Assembly (NCBI RefSeq): GCF_001039355.2 | Contig: NW_019775258.1 | Coordinates: forward strand, 361,692 to 425,691 | Length of the DNA stretch: 64,000 bases | Reading direction: 5' to 3' | From: Lingula anatina | Taxonomy: Eukaryota > Brachiopoda > Lingulata > Lingulida > Lingulidae | Made by a program: the position numbers and the translations under genes | The notes under the pieces: generated by a model | Seen by the model: only the letters and a program-made list of their open reading frames with translations | What the model was told of the DNA's origin: nothing | Databases searched by the model: none | Shown: positions 12,401 to 25,097 of the stretch, in pieces | How positions within the stretch are numbered: position 1 is the stretch's first letter | Layout: every line of letters begins with the position of its first letter

Positions 12401-15400
12401 CATAGAAATACTCTCAGTGCAAAAGGAATGTAGTTTGCTATATGTGATTTAATACTACCGTACGGCAGAAATTGCCATTTATACACTGCAATGACCCCCA
12501 TCGCTGTAGGTGTTGTAAAAGTCGAAAAGTCAAAGGTATACCTCGGAGGTTAAGGCGTTTTCAAGCACCTGGATAGCCTCACCAGGTCAGAGTCTAGGAA
12601 ACGATCATTAATACGGAATGACAATTAGTGCAAACTGACAGTAAAATAATTATCCAGTCAGGAAGATTATCACGACTTAGCAGGTTGCGCGCACATATGC
12701 CTATACTGTTTGTCATTGTATCTACAGTGCCACATGTATAGGTATATTTCACATTGTATGCGAGCGCCAACGTATTTCCCAACAGCTAATTTTTGCGACA
12801 TAACATAACACTTACACTTGATTATTCAATCTATCCCCTCCATGTTTTTGGAGTGTCAGTTTCCTTGTCCATTACGATGTGATTCGCGATGTGCTGTTCA
12901 CACGCCAATTACTTTTTTCATAATGAACATTTTAAAATACCAGCACAAAATGATGCAGACACTACATTTGCTGTGACGGGGAATTTATGCTACATGTATT
13001 TTTGCTGCTGCAAACTTGTTTCGAGTCCCCAGTGTTCGAGTACTGCCTTGAATGTTTTAGCATACTAAATCATTGTCTTAGCACAGTTTGGCTTAGCGAA
13101 TTGTTTATACCTTTGTGTAATGAGTTGGGGTTTTTCGTGCCATGCGTGATTAACATCGTAGCAACGTTGATTTTCAATCATGTAAAGCTATAATTCATGA
13201 TTTTTAAATAGGCGTTTTGATTTTCCATTGTTTGATTAAAAAATTAATCTAAATTAGTTTGCTTTCATCTGGATTATATTAATATTCTGTGTTTAATCAA
13301 AAATGGCACCAGGCTCGGTGGCACTATGACATCAAAGAATTTGCACACGTTTTTTTATAGCTAAGAAGGGATTTGTTAAGGATGAAAGGGGATTTTGTTA
13401 TGACAGGGTGAGACATCCTCACCAGTGTGCATGCTGTAGTATTAAAGCCATTTTTACACGTATATATAATCGCGATTTTCCCACACATGTGATGGGTTTA
13501 TGAATATATATGGTGTTGAGTCCGAACTATAAGAATTTACTTTGAAGCTGCATTTCCATTTGCGATACCCGAAATAAGCTACACGTCCGTATATTCATGG
13601 TTTTATTGGTGGATCATAATTACAGACTTTGAGGTAAATTTATTGATTTTACAACTTATGTCCTCGTGTTGTTGGTCTCTGTCACATCAAAGGTATCAAG
13701 AGCAGCAAGTCGTTTTGTGTTGTACTTTAATACCGTGGCTTGCGAGCACGTCTGATCTTTTCCCCTTTTTTCATCGAAATTGATGAATTGGGGGGAAATC
13801 ATATTCTTGGACGATGTGTGTTTTTACAGTCTCTTTTTGATAGCTCTTTTTGATTTGTTTCGATCTTTATCACATCAATTCCATATCTGGAGGAAACAAA
13901 ATTAGCCGCAAGAGACCTGTTTGCAGTGTGACCATACTAGAATCCATCGTCTTGGGTTCCATTTGTTCGAAGAACTACTCGTGTCCTTTTCGGCAAATAG
14001 TTCAAAGATAAAACAAATGAAACTTTCATGCAAAAATCGATCTGACGTTGGTCAAGACTGGCTTACTGTGACCTGTTTTTTTTTTTAAGTTTACATGTGC
14101 ATATAACATGTCGTCTGCTTATCTGATAACTCCATATTTGTATGATCATTCCCCTGAGAAGAACCAGAAATGATTAAACGTAGAAAAATTCAATGATAAC
14201 GAGCAATTTACAAGCTAACCTGAAGTATTGACCCATGTTGCTCAGTCCAGCGTTTTGTTTTTTTATATATTTTTATAAATCGACTGGTAAATAAGATTAA
14301 ATTATGTCAAGCGTCATATAAAATGCTACCAGGTTAAAAATATTTTAAATGAAACCAAATGAGTTTATGATGGCCAAACCCATTTATAGAAATTGGCAAC
14401 TGTTGTAAACCATTATTGTTCATATTTCAGATAAAATCGTAAAACATAGGTCACACGTCACTCATCATTTACTTGAAGAAAAACGGATACACAACCCTCT
14501 TACTAATAATCCAATTCAAAGTCCTAAATAGTTCTTAAAAATATAATTCTAACGCCAGCACATTTCAATACATTGTAATCGATAAAAAACATGACGTGTA
14601 CCTAACCCAACACGGAGGGTTACGTTAGAAGGAATGAATCTTCTTTTCTTGACAACGCTTCAGCGTCTGGAGATTTGAGAGTTCGAGAAGCTAGACCCGG
14701 TGTCTGCCTTCTTCCCATATTTAGAAAAAAGATCGATGGTTTCTATGTGCCTTTCCGCTTCTGTTTAATTTCTTGTGACTCCTGTGTCTTCTTGTCTGGC
14801 CTTAACGTTCTGTTTTGTTTCTTTTCCAAAGCATTTATGACATGAGAGTTTGTCTGAAACTGCCCAAGATTTTGACACAGAATTCGCAATTTGAACTAAA
14901 TAGCTTCTAGAACACAGTGTGTACATATTGCTGGGATAGATATACATAGGGTCTGAAAATACAGTGCACCAGAAAGCATGTTTGAACCGCGCCCTTGTAA
15001 TTCAACAAACTCCGCGTATTTTCAGTCTTACCGCATGAGGAAGTGTGCTCCTGGGAACACATACATATACAAAAGTTGTTAATAATAAACAAAACCCAGT
15101 CAGTGATCGATCCAGACGGGCCGAATGCATCAGTACATCACACATTGTTCATTCGATATTGAACATCTGTGTAAAAATCTCGCAGGTATAAGGCATGTAG
15201 AATGTAGCCCAGGAGAATAAGGGCAATGAGGCTTAATCTTGTTTCCGTTTCCGGTTCCGGTCCGTTGTCTCGTTGTGTCCACAGTATGTCAACACCACAT
15301 GCTGCATTTTTGTGCCATTTTATATTTTATAAAAGATAGAAAATCTGTTTTGAGAAAGGTCCCGCGAGACCTCAGGGACAAAGTGATTACATTAATAGCA

Positions 15401-16839
15401 CAATACAAGCATTGTCATTATGTAAGGTAGATTAAACGATCGATAACGCTGGATGTAAAATCATAAGATGTTTCCTCGGCTCGTCAACTCCCCTGAGGTC
15501 TTGTTCAGAATATGTCCACCAGGTGACAACGGGATATAGGATAGGTGAAGAGCTCGCGATAACCTTTCGATTTTTTTTTTATTCAGTCCTGCCAAGCATT
15601 AGATATGTCTATTGTATTTACATAACCTAAGGGATGGAACGACACCGCCCTACACTTCCTAAACTGTAAGTGGTAAACATTAAATGAAAAAAAGCAATTA
15701 AAACGCTACATATACAAGGGCTATATAATTCTTTATAACTAGTTTTGGTCTCCTGTTGCCTCTCACTTATCCGCACGTGCGCACGCTGCCAGGTACATAT
15801 GTACCCACATAAATAAAACGCGCACATTTACTCGTATCTTCAGCATGATCAATCAGTACACGAACAGGTCAGCCTACATGCTTATCCTTGAAAATTAACT
15901 CAGTGACGCCAATAACAACTAATTCCCAAATCGTGACCCAAATGGTGATGCGAGCATACCACAAGTAATGCCTATTCTCGTAGTCTTTCCGATAAATTAC
16001 ATCAATACACCGTAAGCCAGTCCATGACCGGAGGATAAAGGATCGTTTATGGCTTGGTAGCTGCAGCAAGAGCCATTATGGGAATTATGGCCGATTAGTG
16101 CCCCAACTCAGTGCTTTTTGTCTGTGACGTCATTTTATTACGACGATGTGACGTCACTGTATCATTTAAGACGAAAAACATTTTGCAATGTTACAAATAG
16201 TGACGATTTTTTGGATAGTACTTAATAACTTCTGATAATAACAGGTGGGAAGGAATAGAAAGACATCTAGTTGTTTACCTTGATTCGCTTTTGAGGTATT
16301 TCTTGGAAGCTCAGTCGAGTTTTGTGTTTTTGTGTTTTCTTTCCAGTAATGTCCTATAATAAGGATGCTAAATCATCTTGCATGAGTCAGTGGGCATACT
16401 GTACTGTTTCATTTGACCTCTTTCCACCTTCAGAAACATTTAGTGATACATAACTAATAAACTGGAAGAGACTGAATAAATCAGAAACATGGTTTAAGGT
16501 AATAGAGTCGGACATATTTGTTGAAGCATATTGTTTTCTTCTGTTTAAGCATTATCTGGTTTGTTTAGCTTTAGCATTACTGTCACGGCTGATTGCAATT
16601 TATGAAAAATACCAATCGCCAGAAGTGAATGTCAATATCCAGAGTGATGTGATAACTATGTTATTAAAGAATGCCACCATTCCGGTTTGAATACGCCCTT
16701 GGCCAGGGATACGTGCTTAGTCTACTACTTGCTATCAAACAGTCAACTACCAGAGTTTCTGCCAGAGTTATTTGTCAAGAGTAAAGTAGGAAGGGTGTTT
16801 AATGTATATTAGAAATCAATTTTATTACTGTCCTTGCCT

Positions 16840-16903
<64 letters not shown>

Positions 16904-17721
16904 GCATATATTGTATAATTAAAGCAAATACTTGCAGTTTTGTGCCCTTTAATAATAATAATAATAATAATAATAATGTATTGCATAATACCTGCAGTTT
17001 TGCATAATATATATACCTGCAGTTTTATGTCCTTTGTGATTATGCGTTTTGACCATCAATTCTGTATAAATGTCGAAATAACTAATATAATTATAATTCA
17101 ACAATGGTCGTTAAAATAATATAGTGGCACAAACATAGGACGTTTGAGTTCACGTGACGGGTTCATTGCATTTACTGATTTTTTCAAGGCCAAAGAAACA
17201 CGACTGTGGAGTGCGGGCTTTGTAAACATGCAGAATATCAATATCAAGATAATCAGAAGCACCACATGGGGGTTTTATTCATCATTATTTGTCAGAACAA
17301 AGGCGTTTTCCTTAAAAGTGAAAACATGTCAACAAACGTGTACTCATTACTAGCAATGTTATTGCACGCTGTAGTAGGTGGCAAGCCACGAGTCAGACTC
17401 ACACAGTTAACGACTTTTCAGGGAAGCGCCAGTGTGTTTATAATGCGCAGCACATTAGATAAGCAATTAGGATAAATGCGAGCGGAGACAACAAATGCCT
17501 GCCTATATATATGGGGGTTGCTCTATCACAGGGATCATAAAGACGTGTAATCCTCGTATCATGCAGTCAATGACTTAGCCCTGCTACTACGGAGTTCGTA
17601 GCAATCATGGCGATGGTACTTTGCGGTGTGGATGCAGAGTTTGCGGGTTGGTAAGTCGCTCTAAGATAAATTGGGTGTGCACATATGTGCCCACACACAC
17701 ACATACGAGCTCACACACACA

Positions 17722-17750
<29 letters not shown>
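9421..17750 (+). repeat. Second copy of the 8.3 kb duplicated segment
   Basis: Begins with the same AAT-rich words as 1086 and ends in the same CA run as 9419, then passes into unique DNA. Differences from copy 1 include longer AAT runs (16842-16903), a longer poly-A at about 11367-11394, loss of one AAGGTT unit near 12010, and small indels such as those near 12850, 13060-13120 and 17230. This pattern (indels and microsatellite slippage with few substitutions) is what allelic haplotypes of a polymorphic animal show. No gene is supported in either copy. Confidence 0.95.
16842..16977. repeat. Paired AAT microsatellites, longer allele
   Basis: Counterpart of the runs at 8540-8652; the first run here extends to about 16903 and the second to about 16949-16977. 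The length difference between copies is typical of microsatellite slippage between haplotypes. Confidence 0.9.
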
Positions 17751-17752
<2 letters not shown>

Positions 17753-18275
17753 AGGGGAAGGGGAGTCTTCTGGGTGTGATAAAGTTCGTTCCGTTAAAAA
17801 CTGCTTTCGTCCGTCAGCGCGTTTGTCATTTGCAAACGGTACTCTGAATGGCATTTGATGGAAGGCCGGACGTTTGAATCTCATAATGATTCACGCTCGC
17901 ATTCTTCGGGTCAGTCTATCTAATTAACTTCCCTTGTTCGCCAGATTGAACACGATAAGTCAATCTCCAAAGTGTAGCCGGGTTCCGGCCATCCAGTTTA
18001 GAACGCCGAAGCAGAATTAAATGCTTCTACCAGGACAGCGCGTGAAATGTATAAATTATAAATGGGTTTGGAGATCAAATAATGTCGTTCTTAGCTTTTT
18101 CGGGGGATCATAGGGCTATATTAACTTATACATCAAGGGTTCATACCCAGGAGTATTTTGGTTCATGTTGCACGAGAGCCCCTTCTTTTCCTCTCTTTTT
18201 TTTTTTTTTTTTTTGACAGTTTAACCCATCTTTCCAAAACGTCCATCCACTCGTGAAGTGCATTGTAGCAAGTAA

Positions 18276-18482
18276 AACCCCCTTTACACTGGACTGCGTC
18301 ATTTCTGCGTCATTTGTGCGACCATGAATCTTGGCATCGTTGTGGTCGCAGAAAGGAGACACCAGCATCACTTTGAATGCTCAATGATCGGTCAGTTGTT
18401 GGCACGTTAATTATTTTTTTTACTCTCAAACGGGGTCCGTACTACAGGACACAAAAAGACGCAATCCAGAGTAAGAGGACTT
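18276..18482 (-). mobile_element. MITE with CCCCCTTTACACTGGAC termini (inverted copy)
   Basis: The left end reads AACCCCCTTTACACTGGAC and the right end is a decayed inverted version (GTCC/GTAAGAGGAC), flanked by TAA and TAG. The interior matches the element at 46717-46941 in reverse complement, including the words for TGCTCAATGATCGGTCAG and ACTCTCAAACGGG. Terminal inverted repeats, about 207 bp length, no coding capacity and TWA-like target sites suggest a PIF/Harbinger-type MITE. Confidence 0.7.
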
Positions 18483-20846
18483 TAGTAAGTACGTAGTTAC
18501 CCACGCGTTCAGTAGAAATGGTCTCTCAATCAAACATTTCGGGTTACCCGTACCCGCTTCCCAGCAAAACACATAACTTTAAATAAAGTTACAATAACGT
18601 TTTTTGGTTATACAAAAAATGAAAAGAATATAATAACTTGCTGTGTTTGCTGGGTTAGAGATTACTTGCATTTTAATTGGAAGTGACAAGCAATCATCAT
18701 GCGATATAAAAGCATTATGGGAGCTCCTGCACCACCCCCAACCCCACGCAAACGCTCGTCCTTGTTGAAAAGATATAGGTGCCTTCATTTGCCTCACGGG
18801 CCGACAAAAGGTACATCCTGTTGTTTTTCGTGTTGGTATATATATTTTTCAGCTTTTCCAGTCAACCTAAGGACACTGCTTGTAATCACCGGCGTTTTAA
18901 CGTATGCACATTTTCATGTACCGCCAGCATTCCGTTAATATCACATATATTGCGGCACAAAGCACGACACTGACATGTGAAGAGGAGGCGGTGTGTGTAT
19001 AATAAAGAAGCGATTTTCATAACGTGCTGAATAATGTGGGAAAATGCCGTCATATTTGCATGACACAGCACGTCTTTAAGTCGCATGGATGCAATATGCC
19101 TTTGGTTACCCTGAATTGGTGGATGCTAAGATCTAAATATGGATGTTTTAGAGAGAAAAATAGCTGACTATTTTATTCGTTTAATGTGTTTGGCCAGGCT
19201 GCAAATTGGAGGCCAAGAGTGCAGACCCTGCTTGCTAGGAATAATGAAGGTATGTGGCTGCGTATAGGCATTATATATACCGTCATAAATCACAAATGTA
19301 TTATAGATTTACTTTAGCTTTTCCTGCGCCACGTGAAAGAGGTTTCCATACTTATTGCACAGACATTCGCATCGGATGGGACCTTGGTTGCAACCATACC
19401 TAGATATGTGGTGTGACTGTGTCGATATACGCCTTATTTGGTGTTAGATGTCCTTTTCGGCAAAAATGCGAGTACTTTCTCTTGGTTTGTATGTCACAGT
19501 CGCCCTCTTGCGCTATATGCCTTGAACGCCCCTCCCTGACTCTTGAGGCGGTCGCCCTTATATCGCTCGGTTGACGGTACATTACCTCCCACAAACAATT
19601 TTGTCGTTGGTGCTTAGACGACATGCTTCAAACTAAGCAGTGGTGTCCGAATGCTAGGCAGCTGTCAGGATGTACTTGTCACTTTTATCTTCGGATGACT
19701 TTCCCCCTGATGCCCTCTCTAAGCTATCTAGGGATGTGAGTAGATGGTCCCCTGCTTTCCTTTCGATGCGAGTCGGCTTCAGAAAATTCCAAGTACTGTT
19801 GAATACAAAGTGACATCGCCGGTATTGGCTGTCATGTCATATTTCACGGTTGTTCATTCCATATAGGTGTAGTTGAATAAATTGATTTATCTATCGGTTC
19901 AAGTACTTATTTATTTGACTATGACCTGACAGCTGCTACGGATAAGCATGTAATATGAGTCCTTGTAGAGTATTTGACAAAGAAAAATTATCCTGAACAG
20001 GGATACTCAATAATAAGTGTGTACCTATATGCCCGTCACTCCTCAGAAACAAACCTCGAGTGCAATATACGTGGTCTAGAGACAATGTTATTATTTATTG
20101 ATATCTACAATTACTATGCCGTTGAGTTCGCAATACCAAGTCCTATATAACGTTAAAAGCGTGAATAAAACATTAAACCCTCATTGACACTGTCATCGGT
20201 GAGAAATCTCTGAGCCCAGCTTTTATTTACCTTAGCTAATACACTGCCTCCTATAGCGCCGAATAACGTCTAATTGATTTTATAGAGTGATTTGCGGTGT
20301 TCTTGTCAAGGCGCACTGATATTAGCCGTACCAATGACGAATTGCCTCATATCCAGTGTTGCACACAGCCTTCTGTATCGCTTGCTCTCTGTAAACACGC
20401 TGCTCAAGACTACGATACAGTGGCTTGATTACATCCCACGAGACCAGGTACAAGACGACATGTTTCAGGAAAATAAGTAATTTGCTGGTTGTGAGGTTTG
20501 AACATGCGATGGGCGTCAGCGGCTTGCGTTGTTTGTTATAATGCTTAGTTTTAATTGAAGAAGTAGTTTTGCCTTTGGGGAGCTAGGGTGCTGGCGCTTG
20601 GACTGAGGTAAGGTATTTTACAGCAAGATTATGGGCTGTTTATGTTTCTACGGGTGTTAAGTATTCCTTTTTATGGCATTGTATATATTAACCAGCACTT
20701 GAGCTCGTGCAAAGCTGTGTTCGTTTTGGCTTATGTGTTTTTTAGGTGTGGACGTGTGCGTAGAATCAGAAGAATTGTAAAGACAGAAATAGGTACATTT
20801 AGGGAGGACCGTATTGGAGGGGGGGAGGGGCATGTGAAGAACTATC

Positions 20847-20850
<4 letters not shown>

Positions 20851-20879
<29 letters not shown>
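20851..20879. repeat. GT microsatellite
   Basis: A pure GT run after a G-rich tract; it creates artificial open frames on both strands. Confidence 0.95.
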
Positions 20880-20884
<5 letters not shown>

Positions 20885-21367
20885 CATTGCGATCGCCACC
20901 TTCATATCTCATTTTTTGCAACAGACATCTCCATTCGAAGTACTTTTAATCGGTAGAAACCGTTCTAATGGAACATGCCGAACGTTCCGCCTGACACCGC
21001 CAACCTTTGATTAGCGCTTCATGTATCTTTGGTCCCAGAGCGGCCATTCGTCTTGTATCGGGCTGATGATTATTCTGGGAAAACAGATTTGTTCAGAGGA
21101 CAGGTCAGTTCCGTGTCTACGGAGATGATGAGGCCCAGAGGGGCACATTTTCTAACAACAGAGATTGTCCTCGAAGCCGGTTTAGTGTTATCAGTATTGG
21201 GTTTAGTAAATGAAAATGCATCCATTTTTTCAACAAAATATTTTGCTTATCTTAAAAAGGTACTGATTTCAAATATATGCCTCGCCGCGTCCACATTAAT
21301 AGCGTATAATCAGAGTACCAAACAGCTCCTTAGTTCCACGAATGAAACAGTTAGTGGTGTATGTAAT

Positions 21368-21392
21368 CTCTCTCTCTCTCTCTCTCTCTCTC
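21368..21392. repeat. CT microsatellite
   Basis: A pure TC/CT run that encodes only alternating Ser-Leu in the frame crossing it. Confidence 0.95.
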
Positions 21393-22547
21393 CTTCAGAC
21401 ATGTCTTTATTTCGTGCTGGTACTTGAATTGATACATCTACCTGAACATAATTCACCTTACCACCAGCTAGAGATCATGACGCGCCTTTACATTGCTTGT
21501 CCTCTTCAGTTAATAATTTATTACCGCCTTTGTCTTCATTTATGTCAATTTTGCTACGCCCAACGACTTTATTTTACTTATTTTTTATTCACTCTAAAAT
21601 CTGGAAATTGCCAATTTATCAAGCTTTGTATTTTATTGATGATCACGATAGAGTCGTTCGTCTTAGTTGAAGTCATTTTACAAAGGGCGTTTGTCTTTGA
21701 AGCAAAAAAAGCACTGGTTTGACACGTGCTCTTTGGTTTGTTATTTACATAAGTGATGTTGTCTGTAGTCAATCCGACGCGGTTCGGTTCATCTTACTTC
21801 GAAATGTGCCATCTATTTGATTATCTTTTCCTCAGTTTGCTTATTAAATCACGAAGCATAAGTGACAACTGCGCGTCCTCTCGCGATCAATCGTTCTATA
21901 AACCATTGCGACAAACCTAGATGGATATAAAAGGATATAAATGTGATTCCAGGTGTGTTTGCACTTCATTATGAGATATTCCATGACTTTAGGTATACTT
22001 CTATTGTGGCATTTCACTTATGAAGCGAACTAATTAAGGCAATGTGGCACAGATTTTTGGCGAGAGAACGAGGTTATTGACTTCTTTGGTCAAAATCTCG
22101 GCAACCATAGACGTTTAGTGTTAAGTTTTGTTTATTATTTTTTATACGCATGATGGGTCGCATGTGGCATGCATACACACACGGGCCATTTCAGTTAAGT
22201 TATACAAAATCATCCTGAACATCATATACCACCCGCGTTATACAAATTTGACAACTTATCAAAATAACTACTACACACAATCCACATTACATTGTATTAA
22301 TACATCCAATGTATAACTATAATTGTCAATGTGATTTCCATTTTTAGGTTTGCTAAAACATGTTTACAACGACCAGTTATCTGTGTGGGGGAGATCTTAA
22401 TAACAAAGATCGATAACAGTTGAAAGTGTAGGTGGCAAACGACATTGAATAGATACATATACAAGTTAAGAAGAAAAAAAAACATACAAGTCAAGAACAC
22501 GTGTATCATAATACAAAACGTCCAGTGATAAACATGGATGATTGGGT

Positions 22548-22640
22548 AGTAGTAGTAATAGTTTATTTATGATGCGAAAATGCTGCTACACTCAAAGACA
22601 CTCAAATAAATGCCGCCACGACTAAACTGCACTAATTAAG
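22548..22640 (-). mobile_element. Possible retroposon 3' end with a TAC/TAG tail
   Basis: On the - strand the sequence runs through ATAAATAAAC and ends in a short trinucleotide tandem (complement of TAGTAGTAGTAA). A polyadenylation-like hexamer followed by a short tandem tail is how several non-LTR families end. No coding sequence is visible, so this is a weak call. Confidence 0.3.
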
Positions 22641-22679
22641 ATTTGCGGATTTTCATTTCATGAGAATTTAGGAGGAGTT

Positions 22680-22680
<1 letters not shown>

Positions 22681-22726
<46 letters not shown>

Positions 22727-22745
22727 TTATTATTATTATTATTAT
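22681..22745. repeat. AAT/ATT inverted microsatellite
   Basis: An AAT run (about 22681-22722) is directly followed by an ATT run (about 22727-22745), so the two halves can pair as one long hairpin. Confidence 0.9.
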
Positions 22746-24019
22746 ATACTGTCACAGCTAGTTGAGGAAGCATGTCACAGTGGAGAAGACCCTGCCATGT
22801 GCACACATACTTAGGATTGGAAATCCTTGTCGATATTCAGTAACTGAGAGCAATATGCTAATATACGTATAATACAGGTGTGACTGCACACCTATTCAGC
22901 ATACATGTATTATTTGACAAATGAAAATGCTAACATTGCTACCCAGTGTATTATAATTATACTATTGCTTGCCAGTAAACGATTAGGGAATTTATCTAAG
23001 TATACAAGTTGTGTCATAGCCGCATTGGAACGTTGAGATAAACGCATTAAGTGATTAATAATATTGATTAACTAATTCGTTGACTGATATCCGCAGGTGA
23101 AACGAAGGTGACGACACGTTGAACTTAGATAAACTGACGTGCAATTAGTTACCCCTTCCCTATGCCTTGTGCTGTCTAGTTTCGTTTTAGTGCGGCGTGT
23201 GCTGCAGTTTATGTGCAAATCGGCTAACCTTCCTTATTTGCAATGTACATGTAAGTTCACAGTATTTGCATGTGCCCTTACCTGTTGAAGACGACAGGCA
23301 GATGCTGATAAAATGTTCAGCAGGTGAGCATAGATTATGTACAATGCGATTTTTACCACTCGATATGCACTTACATCTAGTAGTTCAGAATATATCTAAG
23401 CGAATGAAGGATTTGACTCAGTCTTTAATGAGCGCTATTTTAAGATAATCTCCTTTAAAAGGTCAGTAAATTAACTAATTCACGTTACTTTATACACTCC
23501 ATTTTGTTTATTTGTTTGAATTCACCTAAGCCATGGAACCCTTATATAAAAAATTACACATATACCCGGTAATGCCCAAAATATTTTTCATCTTTTTTTT
23601 TCTGCGCCGGAAGGGTTGCATAACGGTGTTCATAAGCTCTAAGTGCCTGCATGTTTACAGTTCGACTTCAAACCCTTTTTTCTGTAGAATAGGAGACAAT
23701 TTGTGGTTACCTTTCCAAGATAATGGTCTACTGAACTATTGGGATTGTTCAAACGCAATTAGGTAGTTCAACTTGCATTAATTGTTATGCACAGGGAATA
23801 GGGGTAGTTCTTAAGTCCACGGCCGGTGAAGAAAAGTTCAGTGGACAGTGATATGAGACGTGACCATTGATATAAGTATTGTAATAAGATTGAGATTGCC
23901 AAGATGATTCACAGAGAAGACAGTTGCCGTTTAGAAGAGTCTGTTTGAAATATTAAAAAAAAAGATTGTAAAAGATAAGCAGCTGGCGAGGTAAAGTGTG
24001 ATTGTGACTTCATTGACAA

Positions 24020-24020
<1 letters not shown>

Positions 24021-24060
<40 letters not shown>
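24021..24060. repeat. ATT microsatellite
   Basis: A pure ATT run of about 13 units. Confidence 0.95.
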
Positions 24061-24062
<2 letters not shown>

Positions 24063-24222
24063 TGTTCTATTCTACGATCATCACTTGTGGAAATCACGTT
24101 GAAAACGTGTACAACGTGTAAGAGGCCTGATGCTTACTCTGATCGTCATAAACATACCAGTTCGGAACTGCGAAAGATGACAGTTGTATCATACAAAGTC
24201 TGTTAGTGCGAGACGCAGCTAT

Positions 24223-24392
24223 CAGGGGCGGATTGAGGCCGTCTTCTGGGTCTTCCGGAAGACGGTCAGATTTTCAAGTTTACATTGACGGATATCTAAT
24301 TTTTTTTCTCTCGGAAGACGGTCAAAAATACAGGACGGATCAACAAAGATAATTTAGAAGACTGTCAGTAAATAGCTCTGGATCCGCCCCTG
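24223..24392. mobile_element. 170-bp hAT-like MITE
   Basis: The element starts CAGGGGCGGATT and ends GGATCCGCCCCTG, an inverted pair typical of hAT-superfamily ends, and GCTAT occurs directly outside both ends. The interior carries two copies of a GGAAGACGGTCA word and no coding capacity. hAT elements usually make 8-bp target duplications; only five bases match here, so the superfamily call is moderate while the mobile nature is well supported. Confidence 0.7.
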
Positions 24393-24779
24393 GCTATCAT
24401 AAAGGTGGGCGTTGACTTGTAATTTAATTTCCATATATTGTACATATAGAGCCTGCATGTCGCAAGGCATACTTTACATTTGTTATACATGTAGCCTCTG
24501 CGAGTATTATTTTGTTCAAGAGGTGCATACCGGTATCTTCGAATATGATTTGCAAGCGTTAGAGCTTAATGAAAGTGCTGGTTGGTATTCATTTTAATTA
24601 GATTTACAGAAATGTTACAATCACCACATTTTTTTGGTGAAAACAGTAGCACTGCTGTTATATATAAATCGTGTACATAAAAAAGTTTAACGTCGAAAAG
24701 AAAATCAGTTGGCAACATTTTATAAATACAATTAACGGGTTGCTGCAGTATGCAGTTAAATTCGAGTTAGAATGCATTA

Positions 24780-24960
24780 AGTCAATTCAATTCAATTCAA
24801 TTTATTTTATTTAAGTCTCACCCATAGATACAATTAAAAACAATAAAAATTAAAACAGTCATCAGGCAGTTCTATACAGAGAACTATGAGAGACTAAAAG
24901 ATCTAATTACAGTTTAAATACATAAAATTTCTTCTTAATCCTAATAAGTGCATTCACCCC
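24780..24960 (-). mobile_element. Non-LTR retrotransposon 3' end with GAATT tail
   Basis: Read on the - strand this segment ends in AATAAATTGAATTGAATTGA, that is a polyadenylation-like hexamer followed by a tandem TTGAA tail, as in CR1/L2-like LINE 3' ends. No reverse transcriptase sequence remains, consistent with severe 5' truncation. Confidence 0.5.
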
Positions 24961-24995
24961 CTCCCTCCCCTACAAGGTTATCTGGGCGTTGACAA

Positions 24996-25097
24996 CACCT
25001 GTTTAGTGCGTCTCCCAGCTCACCTGAGGATTTAATTGGATTGAATCATAGGCATGCTATTTACCACTCATTTAATTCCCCACAATCCAAACACCTG
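24996..25097. promoter_or_regulatory. Three CACCTG E-boxes in about 100 bp
   Basis: CACCTG occurs at 24996-25001, 25021-25026 and 25092-25097, interspersed with TAATTG/TTTAATT homeodomain-type cores, in a GC-richer patch. This could be a bHLH or Snail-family enhancer, but no neighbouring gene start supports it and the motif is short. Confidence 0.25.

Larger units (their letters stand above)
18483..24222. other. Intergenic DNA without a supportable gene
   Basis: Open frames here are short, overlap simple repeats or contradict one another on the two strands. The 132-codon frame at 21029-21427 ends in a CT microsatellite and shows no domain, signal peptide or splice pattern. The region holds GT, CT and AAT microsatellites and a possible LINE tail; nothing else is recognised. 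Confidence 0.55.

Noticed and set aside
20642-21427. Overlapping 104- and 132-codon frames
   Set aside because: They run through GT and CT microsatellites and are contradicted by an equally long opposite-strand frame; no recognisable protein.
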